Source: Antennarius striatus
Lineage: Eukaryota > Chordata > Actinopteri > Lophiiformes > Antennariidae
Assembly: GCF_040054535.1 (NCBI RefSeq)
Contig: NC_090781.1
Span: 9,365,982 to 9,429,981, forward strand
DNA length: 64,000 nt
Direction: 5' to 3'
The notes below the pieces were generated by a model. The model saw nothing but the letters and a program-made list of their open reading frames with translations, was not told where the DNA came from and did no database searches. Each line of letters opens with the position of its first letter. The first letter of the stretch is position 1. The translations under genes were made by a program, and so were the position numbers. Shown here piece after piece: positions 23,234 to 36,100 of this stretch.

Positions 23234-24857
23234 TATAAAATATTTTAAAAATTAACTCACGAAATTAAAACTTGGGAACTCTTAATCATTAATTAATAAA
23301 TGGTATTAATGATAACACCATTAATACCGTCCTACCTGAGTACTTCATCAAAAAATGCAGTTGCATCTTGTTCCACAGCAAACACTAGAATCACCCGAGC
23401 CCCAGAGGAGCTGATCTTGGACACAATAGATGATATTGCAGCCTGTGCTCTGTTTTTAGGTATGACCTCATGGACAGCAACACAAGCACCAAACTTTCTG
23501 ACCTAAGACAGCATCATGGGAGATACATGAAAACCTGTTTTTGTTCTATATTTGCAGTTTAATTCAAGTTATGTAGTCAAAATTATGTGTGAACCACCTC
23601 ATTGACAAAGATCTGTGCCCCCCCACGGCCATAGGCATCATCCCCTGCACAGACACCCACCCATGTCCAACCAAAATACTTGACAAGTTGTACCAGTGCA
23701 TCTACCTGGACATATAAAGAGGAAGAGATAATTAGATTGATTTTGATTGAAACATGTTTATTATTTGTGTATAGACAATGTGTCTGCCATATCTAACCTG
23801 AAATAAGTCACTGGGCATGGTCCGTAAAAAGGTAGGAAACTCCGTTTTGTCACTTAAACAGGCACAGCTCGAGAAATAACTAACCTAAATATTGGAAGTG
23901 ACAATAACAATTAAAAAATTATCTTCAGTGAAGGGAAAAGTTACTGCGTCCAACATCATGGACTTACCTGCAGTATGACAAGGTTTAAGCTAATAGTTTT
24001 GGCTTTGATACCTCCCCACATAGTAATGACCAAAAAACCCCAAAACAAAAACAAACAAACAAACAAAAACTATTCTAACTGCTGGCTAGGCCAGCTTTAA
24101 TACAGAGGATATAAATGTTACAGAGAAAAAAAAAAAAAAAAAAAATTACCTGTGGCACATGTAAGACTCCCAGGATACGCGCCACCACTAAAGACTGAGT
24201 AGAGCCGCCATCACCTATCACCACTGGTATGGCTCCATGACAGGTGCCTTTACTTTGCTTTTCCCCATCAACTAATGAATCCTTCTCACTCCCCATTAAT
24301 GCCATGGCAGCCTTCAAAGCCTGATGAGCTGTACTGCATGAATCATAAATCTGATAACCAAGTGTTATGTTTGGAAGGAGTTTTCCATTTCTGTTAATCT
24401 CGTCAATGGCAAAAATCATAGTTTGCATCCAACGAAATGTCCGAAAGTTAAATCTGGAAACAGCGCAAAGATCCATTGAAAACTTGAAGCTATTTCAGTG
24501 TCATTATAGGTAAGTATCATAAATGAAAGTAAAAAGAAAAACATTCAAGTACAGAACTGTGACAGCTAGATTTTGTGCTGGGCATGTGATATTACAGTCC
24601 AGACATTATACTTTCACAGAATTTTAGTTAATAATTACTTACTTGGCACATTGTGTCATTGGAGGCATAGTCGTGAAGGACAGACTAGGTTCCACCACCA
24701 TGTCGTGAAGGGAGAAGAGTCCCCCCAAAATAATATCCCCCTTTTTTTCCAGAACAGGCAGGGACATAGATCCATGGATTAATTTACACCGGTGGCTCTG
24801 GTCTTGGTGGTAGTTTGTTGAAGTGGGAATAACACACCATAGGACACTGAAAAACAT
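20985..24857 (-). CDS. V2R-A: class C olfactory (vomeronasal type 2) receptor, intact, ten exons
   Basis: Predicted odorant receptor of the V2R/OlfC family, acting at the surface of microvillous olfactory neurons. Exons: 24643-24857 (signal peptide [14 protein letters not shown]), 24150-24453, 23798-23884, 23598-23705, 23336-23502, 22674-23151, 22303-22533, 22077-22200 (124-nt cysteine-rich exon), 21510-21982 and 20985-21425 (seven helices). All have GT-AG borders and the phases close over 876 codons. The start at 24857 is preferred over 24914 because it begins the signal peptide. Ligand-pocket residues equivalent to calcium-sensing receptor S147, S170, D190, Y218 and E297 are S156, S179, D199, Y227 and E306. 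The seven-helix part has the conserved [19 protein letters not shown] and [20 protein letters not shown] segments. What is odd is that family exon 3 is cut into four and family exon 6 into two. The gene is opposite in strand to the other loci. Confidence 0.9.
23163..23230. repeat. (CA)n microsatellite inside a V2R-A intron
   Basis: CA-rich repeat with ACGC variants, located in the extra intron between exons 5 and 6 of V2R-A (23152-23335), close to the acceptor site. On the coding strand the intron ends in a GT/GC-rich run followed by AATTTAG. Confidence 0.95.
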
Positions 24858-24914
24858 AAGCTTTGTTCTTCGCCCTGAAAAACTTGTGTCTAGTGATCTC
24901 ATCAAAAAATACAT

Positions 24915-25392
24915 AATTTCTTTGAGTCAAGTGCCATGTATAGGTATGCTGACAGCCAGTGAATAAATATGCATTACTAATTCATGTCATACATACAGAC
25001 AGTAAATTGGTAGATGACAAGTCAGGATGGTACCTCCTCATTTTACACCGGACAGACACTACATGCAATCTGTGGTGTCAAGACTCAGGCAGTGTACTAA
25101 AGCCTATATATGCTATGAATCTCATATTGCATCTGTCAGATTCAATTAATTTCCCTAGAGCTTCTGATCAAAGGAAAAAAGAGGACCCATGTCGCCAGTA
25201 ACAACAACAACTACAAATTAGAATGAGCATTTGATCATAATGGAGAAAGACACAAGGTGTGTCAAGTCACTGTGTCTGCCTGACTGGGCCTAAATCGTCC
25301 TTCAGTGATTTGAAGGAGCAGGCAGTCGACTCACGTCACACTGGGCTCCAAAATAAAATTTTCAAACAGAAACACACAGACTCACATGCAAG

Positions 25393-25482
<90 letters not shown>

Positions 25483-26345
25483 CACACACATACTTTTAAG
25501 TGAAGTCAATTATTTATTGCTTTGCATATCAGTGTCAGCACATTACATAGACCCACAGCACAAGAAGTGCCCTGAGATAGCTGATGAGTTCAAAATCACG
25601 TTCAAAATGTTTTTATTCCTTGTTGTTTTTCTTTGTTTGTATTCTTGCATGGAGTTTTAATAGGTTTAATATGATGAAAATAATGAGCCATTAGAGGGTT
25701 ATGTAGATCATTATCAAGACAAAGCCCACCGGCTACAAAACACAGCACTCCAATGTGAGTAGCAAACAATAATTTACATGCTCTACGTCTATGCAGCCTC
25801 AGGTCATAGAGGTTTTTCTGTGTCCCTGAAGAGAAGGGCGTGAGGGGCTGTGAGGCAGAGAATGCTCAGTACTGTAGCAAAGACATTTCCTGTACTTTGT
25901 TGACTAATGTATTTGACTCAAAGCATCTTGTACTCTTAGGGGGAGGAGTCAGCCTTATTGTTTCTGAAAATTACCTGGTTGGAAATAACAATAAACAATA
26001 CAGACATTGCAATTGAACCACAATTATCTTCTTGGGAATATGGGATTGAATATAATTGAAGCCCCTAAGTCTGTGCTGATTCCCCAGTCACTGAGTGAAT
26101 TACAAAAAATAGTAAGAGAGTAAGAAGAACACTGGCAGACAGATGGTAATAGATAATAGAAAGTAACATATTTTGGTATTCATAAACAGTTGTGAGCCAG
26201 TCAGTGAGAGGTATGATGAATTAAAGTATACACTTTAATTCATCATATAGATAATGAGGAAATTAATGTAATGTGTATTTTTTTAGTCCAGCCTTTAACC
26301 TTATTTTATTTGTTTTAATTACTTTTATTTACTGAATTTTAATCT
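24915..26345. other. Upstream region of V2R-A; no other gene seen
   Basis: This is where the V2R-A promoter should lie, but I do not see a convincing TATA box at the spacing found for the other loci. It contains a (CA)n tract (25398-25482) and a perfect 16-bp inverted repeat at 26212-26247. No exon or transposon is recognised. Confidence 0.4.
25398..25482. repeat. (CA)n microsatellite
   Basis: About 85 bases of nearly pure CA repeat. Confidence 0.97.
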
Positions 26346-26418
26346 ATACAGACATCTTTTTTTTTTCATTTTTGTGTTTTTATTCAATTTTCAATTTTAA
26401 CAAATACAAGAACAACAA

Positions 26419-26608
26419 GGGCGGCACTGTGGCGCAGTGGTTAGTGCTGCCGCCCCAACATGGCGGACCCTGGTTCAAGTCCCGCTCTGTGCGGAGTTCG
26501 CATGCTCTCCCCGTGTCTGCATGGGTTTTCTCCGGGTTCTCCGGCTTCCTCCCACCTCCAAAAGCATGCGCTTGATGGCCGTTCCAAATTGCCCGTAGGA
26601 ATGAGTGT

Positions 26609-26658
<50 letters not shown>

Positions 26659-26814
26659 ATGGTTGTATGTCTTTGTGTGTGGCTCCGCTGTGCACTGGTG
26701 TCATGCCCGGAGTGTCACCCGCCTCGCGCCCTATGCTGCCGAGATCGGCTACGGCTCCCCGTGACCCGCAGCGGCTGATATAGCGGTGGTAATCTGGAGA
26801 TGACTGACTGACTG
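26419..26814 (+). mobile_element. V-SINE (DANA/mermaid-like), full length
   Basis: A tRNA-like head with A box (TGGCGCAGTGG) and B box (GGTTCAAGTCC) is followed by the conserved central block (TTTTCTCCGGGTTCTCCGGC, CTTCCTCCCACCTCCAAAAG) and an internal (GT)n tract. It closes with a CCCCGTGACCCGC-type 3' part and short TGAC repeats. A perfect 13-bp target duplication ACAAGAACAACAA flanks it (26406-26418 and 26815-26827). It was inserted into the 3' UTR of the L1 element, so it is younger than that L1. Confidence 0.85.
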
Positions 26815-27991
26815 ACAAGAACAACAACACAAGGGGGAGAAGAAAAAAAAAAGGGCACTAACAGGGGGAGTTTCCCTTGGGGGTCTTCAGCAGTCCTTCA
26901 TACACACACCTGACAAATTGAAAGAGGTAGTTAATCGGGCTACAGTGTATAGCAACATTCAGGTGAAGTCAGATCTTACAGGTTTCACATATTCTGTCAA
27001 TTTGGACCAAATGTGATAAAACTTGTCTCTTTGTACCTTAAGAGTAAATGACAATTTTTCCATATATAATGTCCAGCCATTCATCAACAGTGAGTTGTTC
27101 AACCCTTAGCTATTTTCTGGTGACAGTTTTTTTACTTGCTGCAAGCAGAATGCCAAGCAACTTCTTAACATTGTTACAGACATTTTCAGTTGATATATTT
27201 CCCAAATATAAATTTTCACACCTAAAAGAAATGCTTGAACCAAATATATTATTTATGTGTTTGTGAGTCTCTTTCCAGTAAGGTTGTATGATGGTACACT
27301 TCCAGAAGATATGAGAGTGGTTAGCTTCTTTTTTCCCCAACACGTGTCTCCACTGCCCTGATACCGTTTCTGAGTTGGTGTAATAAAAACACTCACCACA
27401 TTCTTCCAACAAAATTCACGCCAAGTATTTGATCCTGTTGCCGTCCACTGCAAATTGCATATTTTGTTCCAACTCCCCTCAGAGATCTCTATATTTAATT
27501 ATTTTTCCCATTTCCTTTTTATGTACTCTGTACTCTCAGTTTTGGACTGTTGGATTACATTATATAACACAGAAATTATTTTCTGACAAGTTTGAGACTG
27601 AGTTAATGCCAAGAATGCCTGTTGGAATCCTGTAGCGAGTCTTCCCCCAGTCTTTTCCAAATTATGAATGAAATGGTGTCTAACTTGCAAATATCTATAG
27701 AAACCGTCCTCTGGAACCTCTGGAACACCCTTTTGTGGACAAATGAGTGATATGACGTTAAACCCTTAGAAATCCATCTTTTAAATACGATATCACTTTT
27801 GTTTGGTGCAAAGTCTGAGTCAAATGCACACCACCTCATGATCTTAACAGATTCCCCTAATTTGCACATTTTAATTGATTCTTGCCAAGATTTTAGTATA
27901 ATATCCAAGAAAAGTTCCTTTGAGACCATCAGTTCATCCTGTAGTGTCTTATCTGCTATTATAGCTGCAATAGGTATTCCTTTAATAACTA

Positions 27992-29472
27992 CCGTATTTT
28001 CCGCACTATAAGGCGCACCTAAAAGCCTAAAATTTTCTCATAAACCCGTCGTGCGCCTTATAATCCGGTGCGTCTTATATATTGATTAATATTCATATTA
28101 ATATTGGTTAAAAACATGATCGTGAAAAAAAGCCGGCAGTCTGGCCGCCAGTCATCCCGCACTCCGCCACCAGAGGAGCCCCCTCACACGGCACTCGGGC
28201 CCACGCCCCCTAACAACGGTAGTCAAGGGGCGTCACCGAAGTCTCGGCCCTGACTGAGCTGCTCTCAGACGGTAGAGCAGACTGTAGGAGCACCGGTGAT
28301 TACGTAGCAAAACATAAGGAACGTTCAACAATTCTATTCATAAAGTTTGACTGACTGACTGATCTCAGTATTTCCTAACTATTTGGCGTTGGAAATAACC
28401 CACTTTAAACTTAATTGGTCTTAAAAATGCCATTGTGCTGTCATCTGGAACCTAGTGACGGTCAATTATATTAGTCTGTGGAAACACACGGAGAAACTGA
28501 CATAAAGGTCAATGAAAGACCCTCAAAGCTGAACTTCCAGCCTTTTCTGAAATTTCAAGAGCAGAGTCACTGCTAGACAAAGGTGCCAACGGGTGTGCTG
28601 CAACTGATTTACAAATGTAGTTGATAGCTCTGGGCGGGCGGCGGAGGGGCACATTCAGGCTTGTGTATTCTGTCTGCAGCGACGTGCTGTGAGATTCACT
28701 GCGGTGAGACACCGACGTTAAAGTCAGTTCTAGGAGTAAAACAGCGTCATATTTGCCAGTAAATTAGCAGCCTGACATTAAAAACTAGTTAAACAATTGC
28801 TTAGGACACACAGCAGCAAATAGCTGCACCTCACCTCCGACTGGACTACCGATCGATCGAAACAATATTTAATTAATAAATGAAGATGAACGTCGGAGCT
28901 TAAATATCTGCTTCGAACTTCAGATCAGGAAATAATCCGCTCTGTTTGCACTGACTGCACTCGTAATGAATTTAACCAGTTTTTAATGTCAGGTTTTTTA
29001 ATATCCGGGATGACTTCTTTCTAAGATGGCAAAGTGATCAAGTGATCAGGTTTCCTTGATGAGGCTCAGAATGGCTTATTGACATAACAATAGGGGCCAT
29101 TCAAAGGTTGTCAGGAAGTCATGAATGCAATCATAACTGCCTGAGCAGCGCGGCTCTATCTAGTGGACAGATTGCGCAACTACAGGTGCTGCAGTTTATC
29201 AGTCATCTTCAGATTACCACCGCAATATCCACCGCAATGGGTCACAGGGAGCCGGAGCCTATCTCGGCGGCTTAGGGCGTGAGGCGGGGGACACTCCGGG
29301 CACGACTCCAGTGCACCACGGAGCCTGAAGTTTATCAAATAAATTTTATTTATTTTTTATTGTGTGCGCTTTATAATTCAGTGCCCCTTATATATGAAAT
29401 AAATTATGAAACAAACAAAATATTGAGGGTGCGCCTTATAGTCCAGTGCATCTTATAGTGCGGAAAATACTG
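27992..29472. mobile_element. TA-flanked non-autonomous DNA transposon (Tc1/mariner or Tigger-like) inside L1 ORF2
   Basis: Inverted ends CCGTATTTTCCGCACTATAAG at the left and CAGTATTTTCCGCACTATAAG on the other strand at the right, each flanked by TA. Sub-terminal GGCGCACC / CGCCTTATA motifs are repeated near both ends. The L1 frame reads through when the 1481-bp insert is ignored. It encodes no recognisable transposase. It carries its own V-SINE fragment (29202-29328). The TA duplication suits the Tc1/mariner/pogo superfamily; the finer assignment is a guess. Confidence 0.75.
29202..29328 (-). mobile_element. V-SINE fragment nested in the DNA transposon
   Basis: Contains GGGTCACAGGGAGCCGGAGC, CTTAGGGCGTGAGGCGGGGG and GTGCACCACGGAGCC, the 3' half of the V-SINE. 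A 9-bp direct repeat AGTTTATCA flanks it (29193-29201 and 29329-29337), so it inserted here as a 5'-truncated copy. Confidence 0.75.
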
Positions 29473-32400
29473 TATTTTCAATTCTCTTCCACCCTGCAGT
29501 GTATGTTGGGGAGCATAAACAAACTAATGGCTTCAGCTGAGCTGCCAAATAACATTCCTGCAGGCAGGGAAGGCCTATTCCACCCTGATCCTTTCTCAGC
29601 TGCAGAGTTTTAAATTCACTTCTGGTTCGTTTCCCTTGCCATATAAACTGGGATAGTAACCTATCCCATTCTGTGAATTGTTTAGAGGGTATTCTGACTG
29701 GCAAGCACTGAAATAAATAAAGCATTCGAGGGAGAATATTCATCCTAATTGACTCCACCCGAGAGTTTGAAAGGGGACTTAGAAAGGGGACAGTTGTCCA
29801 TCTTTAAATACAACAATAAAATCTGACAAAGGACCATAATTGAGTTCAAACATTTCTGAGTAATCTTTAGGTATTAATACACCCAGGTATTTGATTGACT
29901 TTGCTTCCCATTTCCAGGTATATAAATTTCTAATTTCAGTTGGAGGGTCATAGTTAAGTGCTAATATCTGAGTTTTATTAACATTAATTTTGTACCCAGA
30001 GAGAAATCCATATTCTTCTAATATATTGATTAATTTTGGGAGTGTCTCTGTGGGTTGTGTTAAATATATTAACAAATAGTCAGCAAATAGGGCCAACTTA
30101 ACTTCCCCAGATGTCATCGTCACCCCCCTAATATCTGAGCTCTCCTTAATCCACTGACTAAGAGGTTCTATGAACAATGCAAAAAAGGAGCGGGGATATA
30201 GGACACCCCTGTCTTGTTCCTCTTTCCAGAATGAATGAATTGGTTAGATCTCTGTTAATTTTGATTTTGGCTGTAGGTTTATCATACAGTGCAGCAATAG
30301 TACTAATTAGTGACCTGTGGAATCCAAATTTTGATAGAACTTTATAGAGAAATGACCATCATACCGAATCAAAAGCTTTCTCCGCATCTAGACTCACGAT
30401 GAGTGTGTCCAGCTTATGTTGCGTTGCCTTTTTTATAACGTGTAGTGTTTTCCTAATGTTATCCTGGGTCTGTCTATATCTAGTGAATCCTGTCTGGTTG
30501 TCATATATTTGCTCTGGTAAAACCAGCTCTAATCTTTTGGGTAGTATGGATGTGAACAGTATATAGTGAATATTCAAAACACTGATTGGACGATAATTCC
30601 CCACCTCTCTCCATGATGGTGGGGTAATGTTCTTAAAAGTGTTGGGGCGAGCTGGTCATACATCACCTTATACCATTCAGAGGTGAAACCATTCGTCCCC
30701 GGGGACTTGCCTGCTTTTAGTCTCCCGATGGCCGACTTTAGTTCTCCTATTGTTATTTTAGATGTTAGTCTACAATGTCGTTCCTATGTAACCTTTGGTA
30801 AGTGTAGTGAAGATCATCAATATGATGTTCCTCTTTCAATTGTGGTTGTGAATAGTTTTTTTAATAAAAAATTTCAAAGCATTCTTCTATCTTTTCCAGG
30901 CTACTCTCTAATCCATTTGTTCTAGTGTTTTTTTGTTTTATGTATAGTTCTATCTGCCTGTTGTTTTCTCAGTTTATATGCTAGGAGTTTAGCTGCTTTC
31001 CCTACTGCTTCATAGTATTGTTGCTTTGTTAAAAGAAGCTTATTTAAGATTTCATTTGTATTTATTTGATCAATTTCCTTTTTTAGTATTGCCATTTTGG
31101 ATTTTGTCGCTTCACTTTGTGTTGCCAAGTGCTCTCTGCAGTTTTTTCAATTTTTCTTCCAAATTTTTAAGTTTTAGTTGCCTGATTTTCCTTTCGGTTG
31201 AGGTTATTACTATTATCTTACCTCTAATAACCGCCTTTAAGGCATCCCAGAGGACAGACGGAATCACCTCTCCATTGTCGTTCTTTTCCAAATATAAATT
31301 AATTTCGGTTTGAAGTTTCTCTTTAATAATTGGATTATTTAAAATGTTTGAATTTAGCCTCCAGTGTGTCGATCTAATCTTATAGTTGAGGTGACATGAC
31401 ACATAAATTGGGCTATGATCTGATATTGTACATGGGCCTATTTCATACTTCTCTAGTCTGTGGAGATCTTTTTTAAATATAAAAAATAGTCTATACGAGA
31501 ATAGACATTGTATGAGGATGAATAGTGACTATAGTCACAACTAATTGGATTCATCTCTCTCCACACGTCTACAATACCCATTTCTTGCGTCAAAATGTTT
31601 ACTTTTTTACTAATTTTCTTATTATCAGATCTTCCATTTGAGGAATCTAGTTTTGGATTAAGTCAGATGTTAAAGTCACCTCCACATATCACTATCCCTT
31701 CAGTGTTAGTTGTCATTAGGTCAAATACATATTTATAGAAAGATCAGTTACTGTTAGTGGGAACATACACGTTAAAGAGGCTCACAACAATACCTTCTAT
31801 TTTACCTACAAGTATGAGAAATCTACCTTCTTTAGCTTTATACGCAGATATACAGTATGTTCATAATTTACTGCAATAGGTATGAGGATGGCCGCTCATC
31901 TCCGCTTCCCTGAATTATGAGAGGAAAAATGGACATGCTTAAATCCTGATTTATTTAGTTTGGCATGTTCTACGTCATCAAGATGTGTTTCTTGTAGGAG
32001 GGCTACTTGAACCTTTTCTTTTTTAAGTTTGGAAAAAAAATTTCCACCTCTTAATAGGATTGAGTAACCCATAAATATTGAATGTAGCCACTCTCATAGA
32101 CCTGTTCTGCATCTAGGGGATTCCTGTCTGGAATGCTCCTGTGACCCCCCTAGACTCCCCCCACCCTGCTGGAACGAGCAAAGTGTAAACACAAGGATAA
32201 CACAAAAGAATAAACTCCCCATAAACACACGTGGCACACATAATGAACAGTGACTCCCTACGTAGGGGTCTATTAACCTGACCCTACTGAGCCTGTTGAC
32301 AGTAGCTCCCTGGGAAAACCCACCTGTGTCCGACTGAAGGGGCCCTTATGTGTGACAGTCAACATAGTGCAAAAATGGACCCGAAAGAATCCTTTAAATA

Positions 32401-33111
32401 TCCAAAACCCTCTCTACCATAGTTTTCACCTTAATGTTCTCAGTTTATTAGGAGGAGCAACAAAAAAAGTGAGGGGGCATACCGTCTCATACATGGTTCG
32501 TTAGGTCGTAGATGGAGCTGGTGAGGTTCTCCTGAAGGTGTGAAGTTTCTCCTTGTAGGTCGATTCATGTTCATCCTGGGTCGGGCCCTTCTTTGCTTGT
32601 TGGTCCACTCTCCTCCAGGTCAGCCTCTGGATCTGCTCCATTGTGGCCGGAGGTCTGAAGATCTTCGGCTGGATAAATCCTCCGTTGCCTCCTTATCATT
32701 TCATACATTTTCGTACCGTCTTTGTACCTGACTCGAAGTCTGGCCGGGAAGAGGGTCTGGAACTGGATTTGGTTCTCTTTCAGGATCTTATGGACCTCAG
32801 CGTATTCTCTTCTTTTTTTGAGAATGAGCGGTGGATAGTCGTGGTCCAGGTGAATCTGGCTCTCCTGCCAGGTGAAGCCTTTATCCTGCCAGGCGTTGCC
32901 AAGTATTGTTTCTTTACTCTTAAAGCTGACAAACATAGCTACGATGGAGCATGGCGGAGCGTCTTCTGGTGGCTTTGGTCCAGCCGAGCGGTGCGCTCGT
33001 TCAACATTGAGACACGGAGTGTCTGCGGCAGACCGAGACCGTCTCAGAGCAACTTCTCCATAAACAAAGTGATCGTTTGTGAGTCCGTCTCAGACTCCTA
33101 CGGTACTCCGT

Positions 33112-36100
33112 AAATCAAAGTCAAAGTCAAAGTCAGCTTTATTGTCAAATGTACCAAATATGCACAACATACAGCACAGATGAAATTGCAGTCCTCTCTG
33201 ACCCACGGTAAACAGGCAGTACAACAGGCAGTACAACACAGACAATACAACAGGCAGTATAACACAACCAGTATAACAAAGGTAGTACAACACAGGCAGG
33301 ACAACACAGGCAGGACAACACAGGTATTACAACACAGGTAGTACAACACAGGTAGTACAACACAGGCAGGACAACACAGGCAGGGAAACACAGGACAAAA
33401 AAGGCAGGACAACAAAGGCAGGGCAACACAGGCAGTGCAACACAGAGTACATCAGACAGTACAGGACGAAATATTAGACGAAACACAAGGGATGGTAAAC
33501 ATCTCTGTACACTCCTTAATCTCGTAGGGGAAGTGACGTGTGCGTAGTCCCTGAGTTGATGGGGGGGGGGGGGTAGTCAGGTGCTGGGGAGAGGGCAGGG
33601 CAGTGTGAGGGTAGAGTTCAAGGCTATGGCAGGGAGCAGAGCAGGGAGGGAGTTGAGCCTCCTGTCCGCCTGGTGAAAGAAACTGTCCTTGAGCCTGCTG
33701 GTTCTGGCCCGCAGACTCTGCAGTCTCCTACCTGATGGCAGCAGGCTGAAAAGGCTGTGAGTGGGGTGGGTGGGATCACCTGCAATGCTGATGGCTTTGC
33801 GGGTGAGGCGGGTGTTGTAAATGTCTGTGAGGGAAGGGAGAGAGACACCAGTGATCTTTTCAGCTGCTCTCACAATGCGCTGCAGGGTCTTACGGCAGGA
33901 AACGGTGCAGGTGCCATACCACACAGTGATGCAGCTGGTTAAGATGCTCTCAATGGTGCCTCTGTAGAAGGTGAGCATGATGGGGGGTGGGACTTTTGCT
34001 CTCCTCAGTTTGCGGAGGAAGTAGAGGCGCTGTTGGGCTTTTTTGGCCAGCGGGGGGTGTTGCGGTCCCAGGACAGGTCCTCGGAGATATGCACACCCAG
34101 GAACTTGGTGCTGCTGACCCTTTCCACTGCAGCACCATCAATGTTTAATGGAGTATGCTGAGTGCATGTTCTCCTGAAGTCCACAACAATCTCCTTTGAC
34201 TTCTCCACATTCAGATGGAGATTGTTGTCCTTGCACCACATAGCCAGGCACCATATGTAGGCTGTCTCATTATTGTTGTTGATGAGACCCACTATAGTCG
34301 TGTCGTCTGCAAACTTGATGAAGAGGTTAGAGCTGGAAGTCGGTAAACAGTCATGAGTTAGCAGAGTGAGGAGGAGGGGGCTCAATACGCATCCTTGGGA
34401 GGCTCCCGTGTTCAGTGTGATGGTGCTGGAGGTGTTGTTACCAACTCAAACTGCCTGTGGTCTCCCTGTCAGGAAGTCCAGCAGCCAGTTGCGTATGGAG
34501 GTGTTGAGTCCAACCTGGTCCAGTTTATGGATGAGCTGCTGGGGGATGATTGTGTTGAATGCTGAGCTGAAGTCGATGAACAGCATTCTGGCGTACAAGT
34601 CTTTGGTCTCCAGATGGGTGAGGGTTGAATGTAGGGCAGTGGAGATGGCGTCATCGGTCGAGCGGTTGGACAGGTAAGCAAACTGAAAAGGGTCCAGGGT
34701 TGAAGGGAGGGCAGATTTGATGTGGTGCATGACTAGCCGGAGAAAGCGTCAACGGCATGTCGCCAAGAGGAGGTGGATTCTTCTGTGCCGGGATGCTGTT
34801 GTCTGCCTCAAAGTGTGCAAAGAAGTCATTCAGCTGGTACAGCAGAGTGGTGGAGCTGTCGCAGGACTGCGGAAGGGTCTTGTAGTCCGTAATGGACTGA
34901 ATCCCCCGCCACAGGTTCCTGGTGTCTCTGCTGTTGCTGAAGTGGGTGACGATCCTCCTGGAGAACTGTCTCTTGGCCACTCGGATGCCTCGAGACAGGT
35001 TGGCCCTCGCTGTCCTTAGGCCCAACTTGTCCTCCGCTCTGAAGGCTGCGTTTCGTGCCTTCAGGAGCCTGTGTACTTCCACTGTCAGCCATGGCTTCTG
35101 GTTGGCTCGAACGGAGATTGTTCTGGTGACCGTGACATCATCCATGCATTTTTTCACGTGACGGTCACCGTGTACTCCTGGAGGTCTGTGGTGTTGTTGT
35201 GGGTGGCTGCGTCTTTGAATACGCTCCAGTCTGTGGTTGAGAAGCAGTCCCGGAGTGCCTCAGACGACCCATCAGGCCACACCCGTATCTGCCTTTCCAC
35301 AGGTTTGAAGACTCTAACGAGCATTCTGTATGCCGGCGTTAGCATAACAGTGGTGTGGTCTGACGCCCCAAGGTGGGGGAGGGCACAGGCCTTGTAGGCA
35401 TCTTTATGTGTTGTGTAGAGATTGTCCAGGATGTTAGCCCCTCTGGTGGCAAAGTTGATATGTCTATGTAATTTTGGAAACACGCTCTTGGGGTTTCCCG
35501 TGCCAGAATGAGGAAGGCATCTGGGTAGACTGTCTGCTGCTCACTGATGTGATGATAGAGATCATTCAGTGCCTCACTCCTGTTGTTACTGGAGCTGGGA
35601 GAGATGTATACTGCTACCAGCAATATGGCAGAAAACTCTCTGGGCAGGTAAAATGGCTGGCATCTGATGATTATAAGCTCTACCAGAGGAGAACAGTGTG
35701 TGCAAACCACAGCAACGTCACGGCACCAATCATCCCTGATGTAAACACAGAGTCCCCCGCCGCGGGTCCCCCCCCCCCCTCGATGAGCACTCTGTCAGCC
35801 CGGTAGCATGTTAGCCGGTCCAGCTGAATGGCACAGTCCGGGATGCTGTCAATGAGCCATGTTTTCACAAATACAAAGACACAACACTCATCCACAGACT
35901 TAGTTGACGAACGGAGCAGGGGGATGTAGTCTAGGTTATTGTCCAGCGAGTGTACATTGGCGAGTGTGATGGTCGGGATAGCCGGCTGGTGAGAGCTAGC
36001 TGTTACCTTAGCCCGGATGCCTCCGCGCTTGCCCCGCTTCTGCTTCCGCATGTTCCGACTGTGGTGCTTCCAATGTAGGCTGGGTGCAGGAGTGGGGGGC

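Noticed and set aside
33145-33486. Cysteine-rich frames on the minus strand, resembling a keratin-associated or toxin-like peptide
   Set aside because: They are translations of a 15-bp minisatellite in a LINE 3' UTR.
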